The translations under genes were made by a program, and so were the position numbers. A stretch of 64,000 nt of DNA. Source: Comamonas koreensis (GTDB lineage: Bacteria > Pseudomonadota > Gammaproteobacteria > Burkholderiales > Burkholderiaceae_C). The DNA is taken from the NCBI RefSeq assembly GCF_014076495.1, contig NZ_CP043575.1, forward strand, positions 2,046,001 to 2,110,000, read 5' to 3'. Below are positions 36,327-45,018 of this stretch, one piece after another; within the stretch, counting starts at the first letter, position 1, and every line of letters begins with the position of its first letter. The notes under the pieces are model-generated. The model did not search any database, was not told the DNA's origin, and saw only the letters and a program-made list of their open reading frames with translations.

Positions 36327-36812
36327 TTAGTCTGCGCTGGGCCAGGGCGCATCGCCATAGAGCTGCGCTGCGCTGATGCCCAGATCCAGCCGCTGGATGG
36401 GCAGCGGCGGCGGTTGCAGCTGCAAGCCCAGGCGCTGGTAGACGCCTTCGCTCGACAGCCCGTAAGGCGCCGCATCGGCATTGTCAAACGCAAAAAACAC
36501 CTGCTTGGCCTGGCCCGCCACGATTGCGGCCAGGCACATGGGGCAGGGGTGGCCGGAGGCATAGACCGTCAGCCCCTGCAGGTGCGGCAGCTGGCGCTGG
36601 TGGCAGCAGTCGCGGATGGCTTCCATCTCGGCGTGGCCCGTCATGTCCTGCGTCTGGCTGATGGTGTTCACGCCCCGGCCCAGGATGCTGCCCGCATCAT
36701 CGGCAATCGCTGCGGCAAAGGGGCGGCCTTTTTGCAGATGGCGGTTGCGGTGGGCGCTGGCTAGCACCTCGCGCAGGATGGCGGTGTGCTGGGCGTGCAG
36801 GGTGTCGGTCAT
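36327..36812 (-). CDS. Nucleoside deaminase
   Basis: This 161-residue zinc-dependent deaminase of the cytidine/deoxycytidylate superfamily has the catalytic HAEMEAIRD motif and the zinc cysteines PCPMC. It may act on guanine or another base, or on tRNA adenosine, but no substrate-specific signature is clear. ATG 36812 is used; the longer open frame upstream overlaps an unrelated gene region. The next gene on the plus strand is divergent (second ogt). Confidence 0.85.
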   Translation of the reverse strand: MTDTLHAQHTAILREVLASAHRNRHLQKGRPFAAAIADDAGSILGRGVNTISQTQDMTGHAEMEAIRDCCHQRQLPHLQGLTVYASGHPCPMCLAAIVAGQAKQVFFAFDNADAAPYGLSSEGVYQRLGLQLQPPPLPIQRLDLGISAAQLYGDAPWPSAD

Positions 36813-36951
36813 GGGGCGCTTCTTATTGTGGAACACCTGGCCGATTGTGCTGTCAGCCTGTGGGCCGGTGCCGCCTGGCCGGCAAAGACTGACAGTGGCA
36901 CTGCGGCACTGGGACTGGTGGGGGCTGCGCAAACTGGGGCAAGATGCAGGC

Positions 36952-37689
36952 ATGCATACCGCCCCCGTATCCTCTCCTACTGTGCCCCGCGAAGGCTGGG
37001 ACCCTGCACAGACCGGCCATGCCTTGTTCCGCACCCGGCTGGGTGTTTGCGGCATTGCCTGGGGTGCGCAGGCCGTGGTGGCGCTGCGGCTGCCCGAGCC
37101 CAGCCTGGAAGCCACCCAGATGCGCCTGCTCGAGCACGCACGCCAGCGCCGAGAGGGCCTGTGGCCGCAGGTCCAGGTGCCGGGTGATTTGAGTGCGCAG
37201 GCCTTGCAGGCGGTGGCCGGCGTGCAGTGGCTATTGGCTGGGCGCGAGGGTGGCTCCGACCCGGATGACAGTGCGCCCTGGCCCGATGCACCCGCCCCGG
37301 TGCTGGGTGATTTGCGCAGCCTGCTGACCCTGAACCGCTGGTCTGCGCGCAGCGGCCTGCCGCTGCTCGATGATGTGGTGCTGGACTGGCATGGCGTGCC
37401 GGATTTTTCGCGGGCGGTCTACCAGCTGGCACTGGCCATTGAGCCGGGCCAGACGCGCAGCTATGGCGACCTGGCGCAGGACCTGGGTGGCAAGGGCTTG
37501 GCGCGTGCCGTGGGCCAGGCATTGGGCGCCAACCCTTTTGCGCCGGTGGTGCCCTGCCACCGCATCCTGGCGGCGCAAGGCGCGGGCGGCGGCTTCTCGG
37601 CCAATGGCGGCACGCGCACCAAGCTGCAACTGCTGGAGTGGGAGGGCGCAGCGCTGGGCGATGGCAGCAGCCTGGGGCTGTTTGATTGA
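36952..37689 (+). CDS. Methylated-DNA--protein-cysteine methyltransferase (second paralogue)
   Basis: This 245-residue protein has the Ogt C-terminal signature: the HTH segment GQTRSYGDLAQDLGGKGLARAVGQALGANPF and the active-site PCHRI, followed by GGFSANGGTRTKLQLLEWE. The N-terminal 140 residues are longer and less conserved than in the ogt at 23817-24350. The catalytic Cys is present, so activity as an alkyltransferase is plausible. ATG 36952 is the likely start. Confidence 0.87.
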   Translation: MHTAPVSSPTVPREGWDPAQTGHALFRTRLGVCGIAWGAQAVVALRLPEPSLEATQMRLLEHARQRREGLWPQVQVPGDLSAQALQAVAGVQWLLAGREGGSDPDDSAPWPDAPAPVLGDLRSLLTLNRWSARSGLPLLDDVVLDWHGVPDFSRAVYQLALAIEPGQTRSYGDLAQDLGGKGLARAVGQALGANPFAPVVPCHRILAAQGAGGGFSANGGTRTKLQLLEWEGAALGDGSSLGLFD

Positions 37690-37754
37690 GCGCTACGCCA
37701 ATAACCAAAAGGGCCGCAACAGCGGCCCTGGGTACATGGCGATAGCGCCCCGCC

Positions 37755-38993
37755 TCAGACCACGCCTTCGCTGTGCAGCTGCGCAATCTGCGCGGGCGAG
37801 CGGCCCAGCTCGGCCAGGATCTCGTCGGTATGCTGGCCCATCGCGGGGGGCGGGCGGCGCACCACCGGCGGCGTAGCAGTCAGCCGCATGGGGCTGGCGA
37901 CGGTGCTGATGCTGCCGATCTGGTCGCCAGCGTCGCGCGGGATCTGCACATGCAGGCCGCGTGCAATCACCTGCTCATCCTCAAAGGCCTGGGCGATGTT
38001 GTTGATGGGGCCGCAGGGGACGGCCTTGTCTTCGAGCAGCGCAATCCATTCGGCGGTGGTGCGGGTCTTCATCAGCGGGTACATCAACTCCTGCAAATCC
38101 TTGCGGTGGATGATGCGGCCCGAGTTGCGGGTAAAGCGCGGGTCCTGCGCCCAGGCCTCGTTGCCGGTCGCGGCGCAAAAGCGGGCGAACTGGCCGTCGT
38201 TGCCAATGGCCAGCAGCACATTGCCGTCCTTGCTGGGAAAGTCCTGGTAGGGGCCGACGCTGGGGTGGATATTGCCTGCGCGCTGCGGAATATCGTCTGC
38301 ATTCAAATAGCCCACCGCCTGGTTGGCCAGCACGGCCATGCCCACATCCAGCAAGGCCATGTCGATGTGCTGGCCCTCGCCGGTCTGGTGGCGCGCCTGC
38401 AGCGCGGCCAGGATCGAGCAGCAGGAATAAATGCCGGTGAACACATCAGTGACCGCAACGCCCACCTTGAGCGGGCCGCCACCGGGCTCGCCATCGGGGT
38501 GGCCGGTGATGCTCATCATGCCGCTCATCGCCTGCACCATCAGGTCGTAGCCGGCGCGGGGCGCGTAGGGGCCGGTCTGGCCAAAGCCGGTGACCGAGCA
38601 GTAAATGAGGCGCGGGTTGATCTTGCGCAGGCTTTCATAGTCCAGGCCATAGCCCTTGAGGCCGCCCACCTTGAAGTTCTCGACGAGGATGTCGGCATCC
38701 TTGGCCAGCTCGATGATCAGCGCCTGGCCCTGGGGCGAGGCCATGTCGATGGTGATGCTGCGCTTGTTGCGGTTGCAGCAGGTGTAGTAGCTGGCCTGCT
38801 CGGTCTTGGCGCCGTCATCGGTGTGCAGGTAGGGAGGGCCCCAGTGGCGCGTGTCGTCGCCAGCCTCGGGGCGCTCGACCTTGATCACCTCGGCGCCCAG
38901 GTCACCCAGCATCTGTGCGCACCAGGGGCCGGCCAGCACCCGCGACAGATCCAGAACTTTGATGCCGTCCAGCGGCGCGATGCTTGCGGTCAT
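37755..38993 (-). CDS. CaiB/BaiF (class III) CoA-transferase
   Basis: Class III CoA-transferases move CoA between organic acids via an aspartyl intermediate. The 412-residue protein has the family start PLDGIKVLDLSRVLAGPWCAQMLGDLGAEVIKVE and the catalytic Asp region near DILVENF. ATG 38993 follows a GGAG site. It lies downstream of gcdH on the same strand, an arrangement seen with glutaryl-CoA dehydrogenase in related bacteria. It may activate glutarate by CoA transfer from succinyl-CoA. That role is inference. Confidence 0.9.
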   Translation of the reverse strand: MTASIAPLDGIKVLDLSRVLAGPWCAQMLGDLGAEVIKVERPEAGDDTRHWGPPYLHTDDGAKTEQASYYTCCNRNKRSITIDMASPQGQALIIELAKDADILVENFKVGGLKGYGLDYESLRKINPRLIYCSVTGFGQTGPYAPRAGYDLMVQAMSGMMSITGHPDGEPGGGPLKVGVAVTDVFTGIYSCCSILAALQARHQTGEGQHIDMALLDVGMAVLANQAVGYLNADDIPQRAGNIHPSVGPYQDFPSKDGNVLLAIGNDGQFARFCAATGNEAWAQDPRFTRNSGRIIHRKDLQELMYPLMKTRTTAEWIALLEDKAVPCGPINNIAQAFEDEQVIARGLHVQIPRDAGDQIGSISTVASPMRLTATPPVVRRPPPAMGQHTDEILAELGRSPAQIAQLHSEGVV

Positions 38994-39137
38994 GGTGTCT
39001 CCAAATTTGATAGCTGCCCATGCATGTGCAACAGGCGCTGCAGCAAGAAATTTCTGCAAAACTCGCCGATGGTACGTGCGGCCTCAGGGCGGCGCCATTC
39101 GCATCCGGCAAGGGGGTGGTTAAGCGATCACAAAACA

Positions 39138-39185
39138 CCACAACCCACCCACGCAGCGCCTGCAGTGAAGTGGGTTGTGGGTGGG
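39138..39185 (-). terminator. Hairpin after gcdH
   Basis: CCACAACCCAC (39138-39148) pairs perfectly with GTGGGTTGTGG (39170-39180). On the minus strand it is followed by a short TGTTTTG stretch, so it is a plausible terminator or attenuator between gcdH and the CoA-transferase gene. Confidence 0.6.
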
Positions 39186-39225
39186 CATGCAGCAGCTGCT
39201 GCATGCGATGGGGCTCAGGCGGTGC

Positions 39226-40416
39226 TTAGTTGGCGAACGCAGCGATGCCGGTCTGGGCGCGGCCCAGGATCAGCGCGTGCACATCGTGCGTGCCTTCGTA
39301 GGTGTTGACCACTTCCAGGTTCACCAGGTGGCGCGCCACACCGAACTCGTCGCTGATGCCGTTGCCGCCCATCATGTCGCGGGCCAGGCGGGCAATGTCC
39401 AGCGACTTGCCGCAGTTGTTGCGCTTGATCAGCGAGGTGATCTCGATCACGTTCTGGTGCTCGTCCTTCATGCGACCCACGCGCAGCGCCGCTTGCAGGC
39501 CCAGCGTGATTTCGGTCTGCATGTCGGCCAGCTTTTTCTGGATCAGCTGGTTGGCGGCCAGTGGGCGGCCAAACTGCTTGCGGTCCATCGTGTACTGGCG
39601 GGCGGTGTGCCAGCAGAACTCGGCCGCACCCATCGCACCCCAGGCAATGCCAAAGCGGGCGCTGTTCAGGCAGGTGAAGGGGCCCTTCAGGCCGCGCACT
39701 TCGGGGAAGGCGTTTTCTTCGGGTACAAACACATCGTCCATGACGATCTCGCCGGTGATCGAAGCGCGCAGGCCCACCTTGCCGTGGATCGCGGGAGCCG
39801 ACAGGCCCTTCATGCCCTTTTCCAGCACAAAGCCGCGGATCTGGCCGACGGCGCCGCCTTCGGAGACTTCCTTGGCCCAGACCACAAACACATCGGCGAT
39901 GGGGCTGTTGGTGATCCACATCTTGCTGCCCTTGAGCTTGTAGCCGCCATCCACCTTGTAGGCGCGGGTGGCCATGCTGCCAGGGTCGGAGCCGTGGTCG
40001 GGCTCGGTCAGGCCAAAGCAGCCGATGAACTCGCCCGATGCCAGCTTGGGCAGGTACTTCTGCTTTTGCGCTTCGGTGCCGAATTCGTTGATCGGCACCA
40101 TCACCAAGGAGGACTGCACCGAGGCCATCGAGCGGTAGCCCGAGTCGATGTACTCGATCTCGCGCGCCACCAGGCCGTAGCTCACGTAGTTGAGGCCAGC
40201 GCCACCGTATTCGGTGGGGATCGTGGGGCCCAGCAGGCCCAGCTCGCCCATCTCACGGAAGATGCTGGTGTCCACCGATTCCTTGCGGAACATCTCCTGC
40301 ACACGCGGTGCGAGCTTGTCGCGGCAGTAGGCGCGGGCTGCGTCGCGGATCATGCGCTCGTCTTCGGTGAGTTGCTCGTCGAGGTGGAAGGGGTCTTCCC
40401 AGGTGAATTGCGCCAT
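39226..40416 (-). CDS. gcdH: Glutaryl-CoA dehydrogenase
   Basis: GcdH oxidatively decarboxylates glutaryl-CoA to crotonyl-CoA in lysine, tryptophan and glutarate catabolism. The 396-residue acyl-CoA dehydrogenase has FAD-binding [17 protein letters not shown] and a [18 protein letters not shown] segment, with the C-terminal [16 protein letters not shown] motif. GcdH is clearly favoured over other acyl-CoA dehydrogenases by these segments. ATG 40416 has AAGGAG upstream. A divergent LysR regulator shares the promoter region, and a CoA-transferase follows downstream. Confidence 0.94.
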   Translation of the reverse strand: MAQFTWEDPFHLDEQLTEDERMIRDAARAYCRDKLAPRVQEMFRKESVDTSIFREMGELGLLGPTIPTEYGGAGLNYVSYGLVAREIEYIDSGYRSMASVQSSLVMVPINEFGTEAQKQKYLPKLASGEFIGCFGLTEPDHGSDPGSMATRAYKVDGGYKLKGSKMWITNSPIADVFVVWAKEVSEGGAVGQIRGFVLEKGMKGLSAPAIHGKVGLRASITGEIVMDDVFVPEENAFPEVRGLKGPFTCLNSARFGIAWGAMGAAEFCWHTARQYTMDRKQFGRPLAANQLIQKKLADMQTEITLGLQAALRVGRMKDEHQNVIEITSLIKRNNCGKSLDIARLARDMMGGNGISDEFGVARHLVNLEVVNTYEGTHDVHALILGRAQTGIAAFAN

Positions 40417-40632
40417 GTCTTGCTCCTTGGATCTGTATTCGCTCATCGGAAGGCAGGCCGGGCGCAGAAGCGCGGGCCTGCCAAAACAGCCGCCATGGTA
40501 GGCCTGCCGCAGCGCAGGGGCAAACGATTGTTTATCATCCAGATATGCGCATTACGCATTTATACACATGCCGTCGCAGTGCAGTCGCAGAGAAAAAAGG
40601 AGTGATTGCATGCGTCACACAGGAGACAAGAT
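40417..40632. promoter_or_regulatory. Divergent gcdH/LysR control region
   Basis: This 216-bp gap separates divergent gcdH and LysR starts. The stretch near 40530-40565 (CATCCAGATATGCGCATTACGCATTTAT) contains ATGCG/CGCAT palindrome-like words and is a candidate LysR box. No precise operator can be assigned. Confidence 0.5.
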
Positions 40633-41565
40633 ATGCGCCGAATGATTCCTTCGACCCAGGCGCTGGCCTGCTTTGAGGCGGCTGCCCGCCACGAGAGCTA
40701 CACCCGCGCTGCCCAGGAGCTGGCGCTGACGCAAAGCGCCGTCTCGCGCCAGATCATTGCACTTGAAGAGCAACTGGGCGTGCAGCTGTTCAAGCGCTCG
40801 CGCCATGGCATGGTGCTGACGGCCGCAGGCCACCAGTACAGCCAGCAGGTGGCGCAGTGGTTGCAGGGCATCGAGCGCGGCACGCTGGACATCATGGCCC
40901 ACCAGGGCGCGGGCGGCGCGATCAGCATTGCGGCCGTGCCCACCTTTGCCACCCGCTGGCTGCTGCCGCGCCTGCCGCAGTTCCTGCAGCAGCACCCGGG
41001 CGTCGTGGTGCATATCGATGTGCAGACCCGGCCCTTTGCCTTTGCCGAGCGCCAGGTCGATGCCGCCATCTATGCCGGCACGGCCGAGCAGGCGCGCCAG
41101 TGGCCGGGCACGCAGGCCGCTTGGCTGATGGACGAGCTGATCGTGCCGGTCTGCAGCCCGCGCCTGCTCGAGGGCGCCACCCAGCGCGGGCGCGGCCGTG
41201 CCTACCTGACGGTATCGCCCCAAGTGCTGGCCCAGCTGCCGCTGCTGCAGCAAAGCACCCGGCCGGACGGCTGGCGCAAATGGTTTGATGCCGCTGGCGT
41301 GCAGGCGCCCCATGCGCTCGATGGCCCGCGCTATGAGCTGTTCTCGATGCTGGCCGTCGCTGCTGCGGCCGGTATGGGCGTGGCGCTGATCCCGCCAATG
41401 CTGATCGAGGATGAGCTCGCCCGGGGCGAGCTCGTGGTCGCCTGTGAGCAGCCTTTGACCGGCAGCCGCGCCTATTACTGGATGACCCCGCTGGCCACCG
41501 AGCCCCTGCCTGCCCAGCCCGCGCTGCAGGCCTTTGCCAGTTGGCTCAAAGGCCGGGCCGCCTAG
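40633..41565 (+). CDS. LysR-family regulator (probable GcdR)
   Basis: This 310-residue LysR protein begins MRRMIPSTQALACFEAAARHESYTRAAQELALTQSAVSRQI, with a typical N-terminal HTH and C-terminal effector domain. ATG 40633 follows AGGAGA. It is divergent from gcdH. The name GcdR is used for regulators in this position in other betaproteobacteria, but the effector here is inferred only from context. Confidence 0.88.
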   Translation: MRRMIPSTQALACFEAAARHESYTRAAQELALTQSAVSRQIIALEEQLGVQLFKRSRHGMVLTAAGHQYSQQVAQWLQGIERGTLDIMAHQGAGGAISIAAVPTFATRWLLPRLPQFLQQHPGVVVHIDVQTRPFAFAERQVDAAIYAGTAEQARQWPGTQAAWLMDELIVPVCSPRLLEGATQRGRGRAYLTVSPQVLAQLPLLQQSTRPDGWRKWFDAAGVQAPHALDGPRYELFSMLAVAAAAGMGVALIPPMLIEDELARGELVVACEQPLTGSRAYYWMTPLATEPLPAQPALQAFASWLKGRAA

Positions 41566-41714
41566 TGGCCTAAGGGTAAGTGCTGCAGCGCAACAGGCCC
41601 CAGGCATCACTACAATCTAAAAATTGCCTTAGAGGTAAAAACCGCCGTCCCAGAGACTAGGATGGACGGTATTCCCATAACGCCAGCCGTTGGCGAGAGA
41701 CACAGGAGATCCGC

Positions 41715-42257
41715 GTGCCGGAAAACACCCCAGGAACAGCCACCGCGTCCGAGCGCGTCGTCAAGAAATACCCCAACCGCCGTCTGTACGACACCCAGAC
41801 CTCTGCCTACATCACCCTGGCCGAGGTCAAGGCCCTGGTCATGCAAAACGAGCCCATCGTTGTGAAGGACGCCAAGACCGGCGAGGACCTGACGCGCAGC
41901 ATTCTGCTGCAGATCATTCTGGATGAGGAAGCCGGCGGCGCGCCGATGTTCACCGAGGCCATGCTGGTCAACATCATCCGCTTCTACGGCCATGCGATGC
42001 AGGGCTTTATGGGCTCCTACCTGGAGCGCAATGTGCAGCTGTTCACGGAGATGCAAGGCCGCTTTGCCGACCAGATGAAGGGCGCGACGCCCGAGATGTG
42101 GCGCAATTTTCTGGGTATGCCGATGCCCGGCGTGCCAGGCATGCCCGATGCGAGCAACTACCAGGCGCAGTCGCAGCAGTTCTTCCAGCAGATGCAGGAG
42201 CAGATGCAGAAGCAGACCGAGCAGATGCTGACGGCTTTTGGCATCAAGCGGCCTTGA
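41715..42257 (+). CDS. phaR: Polyhydroxyalkanoate synthesis repressor PhaR
   Basis: PhaR binds PHA granules and represses phasin and PHA genes when granules are absent. The 180-residue protein has the diagnostic N-terminal DNA-binding domain (VVKKYPNRRLYDTQTSAYITLAEVKALV) and a C-terminal Met/Gln-rich region (QQMQEQMQKQTEQML). The GTG start at 41715 follows AGGAGA. No PHA synthase is present here, so the target genes lie elsewhere. Confidence 0.93.
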   Translation: MPENTPGTATASERVVKKYPNRRLYDTQTSAYITLAEVKALVMQNEPIVVKDAKTGEDLTRSILLQIILDEEAGGAPMFTEAMLVNIIRFYGHAMQGFMGSYLERNVQLFTEMQGRFADQMKGATPEMWRNFLGMPMPGVPGMPDASNYQAQSQQFFQQMQEQMQKQTEQMLTAFGIKRP

Positions 42258-42371
42258 TGCAGGGAATGGCTTGGCGCTAGCTGGAGGGGCCAAGCCATGT
42301 TGCGCGCCTGCTGTCTGACGCGTGCATGCCACGTGCGGCATGAGCAAACGGGCGATGTCGATGCTGCGTTC

Positions 42372-42400
42372 TTGAACGCAGCGACTGCATATGCTATAAC
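42372..42400 (+). promoter_or_regulatory. Sigma70-like promoter of RNA-repair operon
   Basis: TTGAAC (42372-42377) and TATAAC (42395-42400) are spaced by 17 bp, close to the sigma70 consensus. The predicted start of transcription is near 42407, which leaves a leader of about 290 nt before the RNA ligase gene. The pairing of motif and spacing is better than elsewhere in this window. Confidence 0.7.
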
Positions 42401-42406
42401 CTCCAA

Positions 42407-42697
42407 TCCTTCAATTTTTGCCTTTTCGGAGCCTTTCATGTCCCGCCTGTTCGTCACCCGCTAATCGCCGACGACTGCATTTGCAGCCTCGTGCGGCGCA
42501 AGTCTGCGCCACAGCTGGCTGCGGTACTGGCTCCGAGCTCCCTACGCCTGCCATGAGGCGGCGGGAGCGCTGAATCCCCCGCTTCCCCTGCGCGACGACC
42601 TCTTTCCTTTTTTGGGTAAGAGCGGTCGACCTGCGCCTCACGTTCGTTGGCTTTCCCTGTCCTGCCGGACAGCGAGACGCTTCTCGCTGCAACGAAC
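42407..42697 (+). promoter_or_regulatory. Structured 5' leader of RNA-repair operon
   Basis: The leader holds an 8-codon mini-ORF (42438-42464) and several potential stems. After the mini-ORF stop, GCCG-ACGA-CTGC pairs with GCAG-TCGT-CGGC (42467-42497). GCTCCC/GGGAGC with inner GCCT/AGGC lies at 42537-42568. CTGTCC/GGACAG (42657-42672) and AGCGAGA/TCTCGCT (42671-42688) overlap by 2 nt and could be alternative structures. The ATG at 42698 has no clear Shine-Dalgarno, so the leader may control translation. Function not known. Confidence 0.55.
42438..42464 (+). CDS. Candidate leader peptide (8 codons, MSRLFVTR)
   Basis: ATG at 42438 is preceded by GGAG at 42428-42431, an appropriate spacing, and reads MSRLFVTR before a TAA stop at 42462-42464. 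It lies about 30 nt after the predicted transcription start of the RNA-repair operon and is directly followed by a stem-loop. Such short ORFs can act in attenuation or translational control. It is too short to be a conventional gene, and its expression is not shown. Confidence 0.45.
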   Translation: MSRLFVTR

Positions 42698-43648
42698 ATG
42701 AATCCCCACACGCTTTCGATATTCAAATACCCGCGCACGCCTCACCTGGAAGGATCGCGCTTGCAAGCGGGCGACGATGCCAGTGACCAGGTGCCCCTCA
42801 AAGCCCTGGCTGGCCAACACGTCGTCATCGAGGAAAAACTCGACGGCGCCAACGCCGGCATTTCCTTTAGCGGCGCCGGCGACCAGCTACTGCAATCCCG
42901 AGGCCACTACCTGGTGGGCGGCGGCAGTGAGCGCCAGTTCAATCTATTCAAAGTCTGGGCCGCTGCCCACGAAGCGGCCTTGCTCGAACGCTTGGAGGAC
43001 CGCTTTGTCGTCTATGGCGAGTGGACCTATGCCAAGCACTCGGTTTTCTACGACCAGTTGCCGCACCACTTTCATGAGTTCGACATGTTGGACCGGGAGA
43101 CGGGTCAGTTTCTATCGACCCCGCGCCGCCATGCCTTGCTGCAGGGCTCACCGGTGCTGTCCGTGCCGGTTCTGTATGAGGGGCTGATGCCGACAGACCC
43201 CGCCTTGCTGTGGGCGCTGGTGCAGCCGTCCCTGGCCAAGAGCCGCGCCTGGCGCCAGTCGTTTGACCTCACAGTCCAACGAGAGGGTTTACCGCCCCAG
43301 CTGTGCTGGCAACAGACGAATAACTCGGACCTCGCAGAAGGCCTGTATCTGAAGGTGGAAGCGGACGGCCAGGTGGTGGCGCGCTACAAGCTGGTCCGGC
43401 AAGACTTTCTCCAGACAATTTTGGACAGTGGCTCACACCACAGCCAGCGGCCAATGATTGCCAATGGCCTGGCGCCAGGTGTGGACCTCTATGCGCCGCA
43501 GCCTTCGGTGAGCTGGGAAGACTTGTCCCTGCACACCATTCGCTCGCTGGATGCATTGAAAGCTTTGGCGCGAAGCAACCGGGCAGCTGGGCCGGATGGT
43601 GCCCGCCGAGTATTGGGAAGAAGCTCTCCCGGAAAGGACTGTGTATGA
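42698..43648 (+). CDS. ATP-dependent RNA ligase (Rnl2-like)
   Basis: This 316-residue nucleotidyltransferase joins RNA 3'-OH and 5'-phosphate ends. Motif I is EEKLDGANAG with Lys47 as the adenylation site; motif III is FVVYGEW; motif IV is EGLYLKVE; motif V is YKLVR. The family opening FKYPRTPHLEGSRL is also present. Its TGA overlaps the ATG of the next gene by ATGA, so translation is coupled. Partner and operon suggest RNA, not DNA, repair. The C-terminus beyond residue 270 is low in family resemblance. Confidence 0.88.
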   Translation: MNPHTLSIFKYPRTPHLEGSRLQAGDDASDQVPLKALAGQHVVIEEKLDGANAGISFSGAGDQLLQSRGHYLVGGGSERQFNLFKVWAAAHEAALLERLEDRFVVYGEWTYAKHSVFYDQLPHHFHEFDMLDRETGQFLSTPRRHALLQGSPVLSVPVLYEGLMPTDPALLWALVQPSLAKSRAWRQSFDLTVQREGLPPQLCWQQTNNSDLAEGLYLKVEADGQVVARYKLVRQDFLQTILDSGSHHSQRPMIANGLAPGVDLYAPQPSVSWEDLSLHTIRSLDALKALARSNRAAGPDGARRVLGRSSPGKDCV

Positions 43649-44784
43649 ACTGGTCAACGATTGCGGGCCTGGTGCCCGCGCCGGGCGCCGCCCCGGATTT
43701 TGAGGCCTGTCTTGCGGCCTTCCCCGTACTGGAGCGGGCCAAAACGACGGTGCAGGACCCCCGATTTCACGCCGAGGGTGATGTCTGGACGCACACCCAA
43801 ATGGTGGTGCAGGAGCTGCTGGCGCTGCCGGACTACCTGCAGGCGAGCCCGCATGACCGCATGGTCTTGTTCCTCGCGGCCTTGCTGCATGATGTGGCCA
43901 AATACCGGACCACGGTCATCGACCCACAGACCGGGGCCATCGGCCAGCCTGGCCATTCCCGCAAGGGTGCCGTGGAGGCCCGTGTGCTGCTCTGGGACGC
44001 GGGTGCGCCACTGGACCTGCGGGAAGCGGTCTGCCGCCTGATTGCAGTCCACCAAGTGCCATTTTTCGCGTTGGCTGGGTCTCGGTCTGGCAAGACGCCC
44101 GAGCGCATTGTGCGAGAGGGGTCCTGGCAGGTGAATCTTGTCCACTTGGCCGCTTTGGCCGAAGCAGATATGCGCGGGCGTGTCTGTGTGGACCAGCAGG
44201 CGGTGCTGGACAACATCGAACTCTTTCGGGAACTGGCGCGGGAAGAGGGCTGCTACGGGAGTCCTCGGCACTTTGCGGATGCCCACACCAGGCTGAGCTA
44301 CTTCCGGGGCGCTGACGTCCACCCGGACTATGCGCTTTTTCAGGAACCTGGATCGCGCGTGACCGTGATGTGTGGCCTGCCCGCGTCGGGAAAGGACAGC
44401 TGGCTGGCGCAGCACCGGCGCGGCTTGCCGGTGGTGTCTTTCGATGATGCAAGAGAAGCGCTGGACCTGAAGCATGGTGAGAACGAGGGCGCCGCTGCGC
44501 ACTTTGCCCATGACAAGGCCCGGGAACTGCTGCGCAAGAAGGCGCCTTTTGTCTGGAGCGCCACGCATCTGAGCCTGCAGATGCGAACGCGCACGCTTGA
44601 TCTGCTGTTTGCCTACGGTGCCGAAGTGGAATTGGTCTACCTGGAGCAGCCACGTGCCGAGCTGCTGCGGCGTAACAGCCGCCGGGACTCGACCCTGTCC
44701 AACAAGGCGCTGCAGTCGCTGCTGAACCGCTGGGAGCTGCCAACCGAGACGGAAGCCCATGCGCTGCGCATTGAGCAGCCCTGA
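43645..44784 (+). CDS. HD-domain/polynucleotide kinase fusion (HD-Pnk)
   Basis: This 379-residue protein fuses an N-terminal HD phosphoesterase domain (HTQ at residue 50, LLHDVAK at 80-86, and GHSRKGA near 103) to a C-terminal P-loop kinase with Walker A GLPASGKD at 244-251 and the later WSATHLS segment. In characterised HD-Pnk enzymes the HD part removes 2',3'-cyclic or 3'-phosphate ends and the kinase phosphorylates 5'-OH ends. This creates ends ready for the adjacent ligase. Start ATG overlaps the ligase stop. Confidence 0.88.
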   Translation: MNWSTIAGLVPAPGAAPDFEACLAAFPVLERAKTTVQDPRFHAEGDVWTHTQMVVQELLALPDYLQASPHDRMVLFLAALLHDVAKYRTTVIDPQTGAIGQPGHSRKGAVEARVLLWDAGAPLDLREAVCRLIAVHQVPFFALAGSRSGKTPERIVREGSWQVNLVHLAALAEADMRGRVCVDQQAVLDNIELFRELAREEGCYGSPRHFADAHTRLSYFRGADVHPDYALFQEPGSRVTVMCGLPASGKDSWLAQHRRGLPVVSFDDAREALDLKHGENEGAAAHFAHDKARELLRKKAPFVWSATHLSLQMRTRTLDLLFAYGAEVELVYLEQPRAELLRRNSRRDSTLSNKALQSLLNRWELPTETEAHALRIEQP

Positions 44785-44814
44785 GGCGGCGTTGGCGGCC
44801 TTGGCAGTCTCCGC

Positions 44815-44853
44815 AACACAAGCTGGCCCGGTGTGGCCAGGTTGTGTTGTTTT
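44815..44853 (+). terminator. Terminator of RNA-repair operon
   Basis: AACACAA (44815-44821) and CTGGCC (44823-44828) pair with GGCCAG (44835-44840) and TTGTGTT (44842-44848), with one G-G mismatch and a 6-nt loop, then GTTTT. It closes the two-gene unit. Confidence 0.83.
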
Positions 44854-45018
44854 CGGCGCTGGCGCTGCAGCCTTCCCCACGCTTTTCCGCCTATCTCCCA
44901 CCTGAATGCACGTTCTCCAGGCTCCCGCCTGCGGGTCTATACCCCAGGGACGGAGCCTGTCAGGGCGCCTGCTTTAAAATACCGCCCAGATTAGTTGCCA
45001 GGTTCCCCTGCAAGAAAA

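Noticed and set aside
42266..42298. Terminator after phaR
   Set aside because: ATGGCTTGG/CCAAGCCAT is a good stem but lacks a following T-run, so it is not called a terminator.
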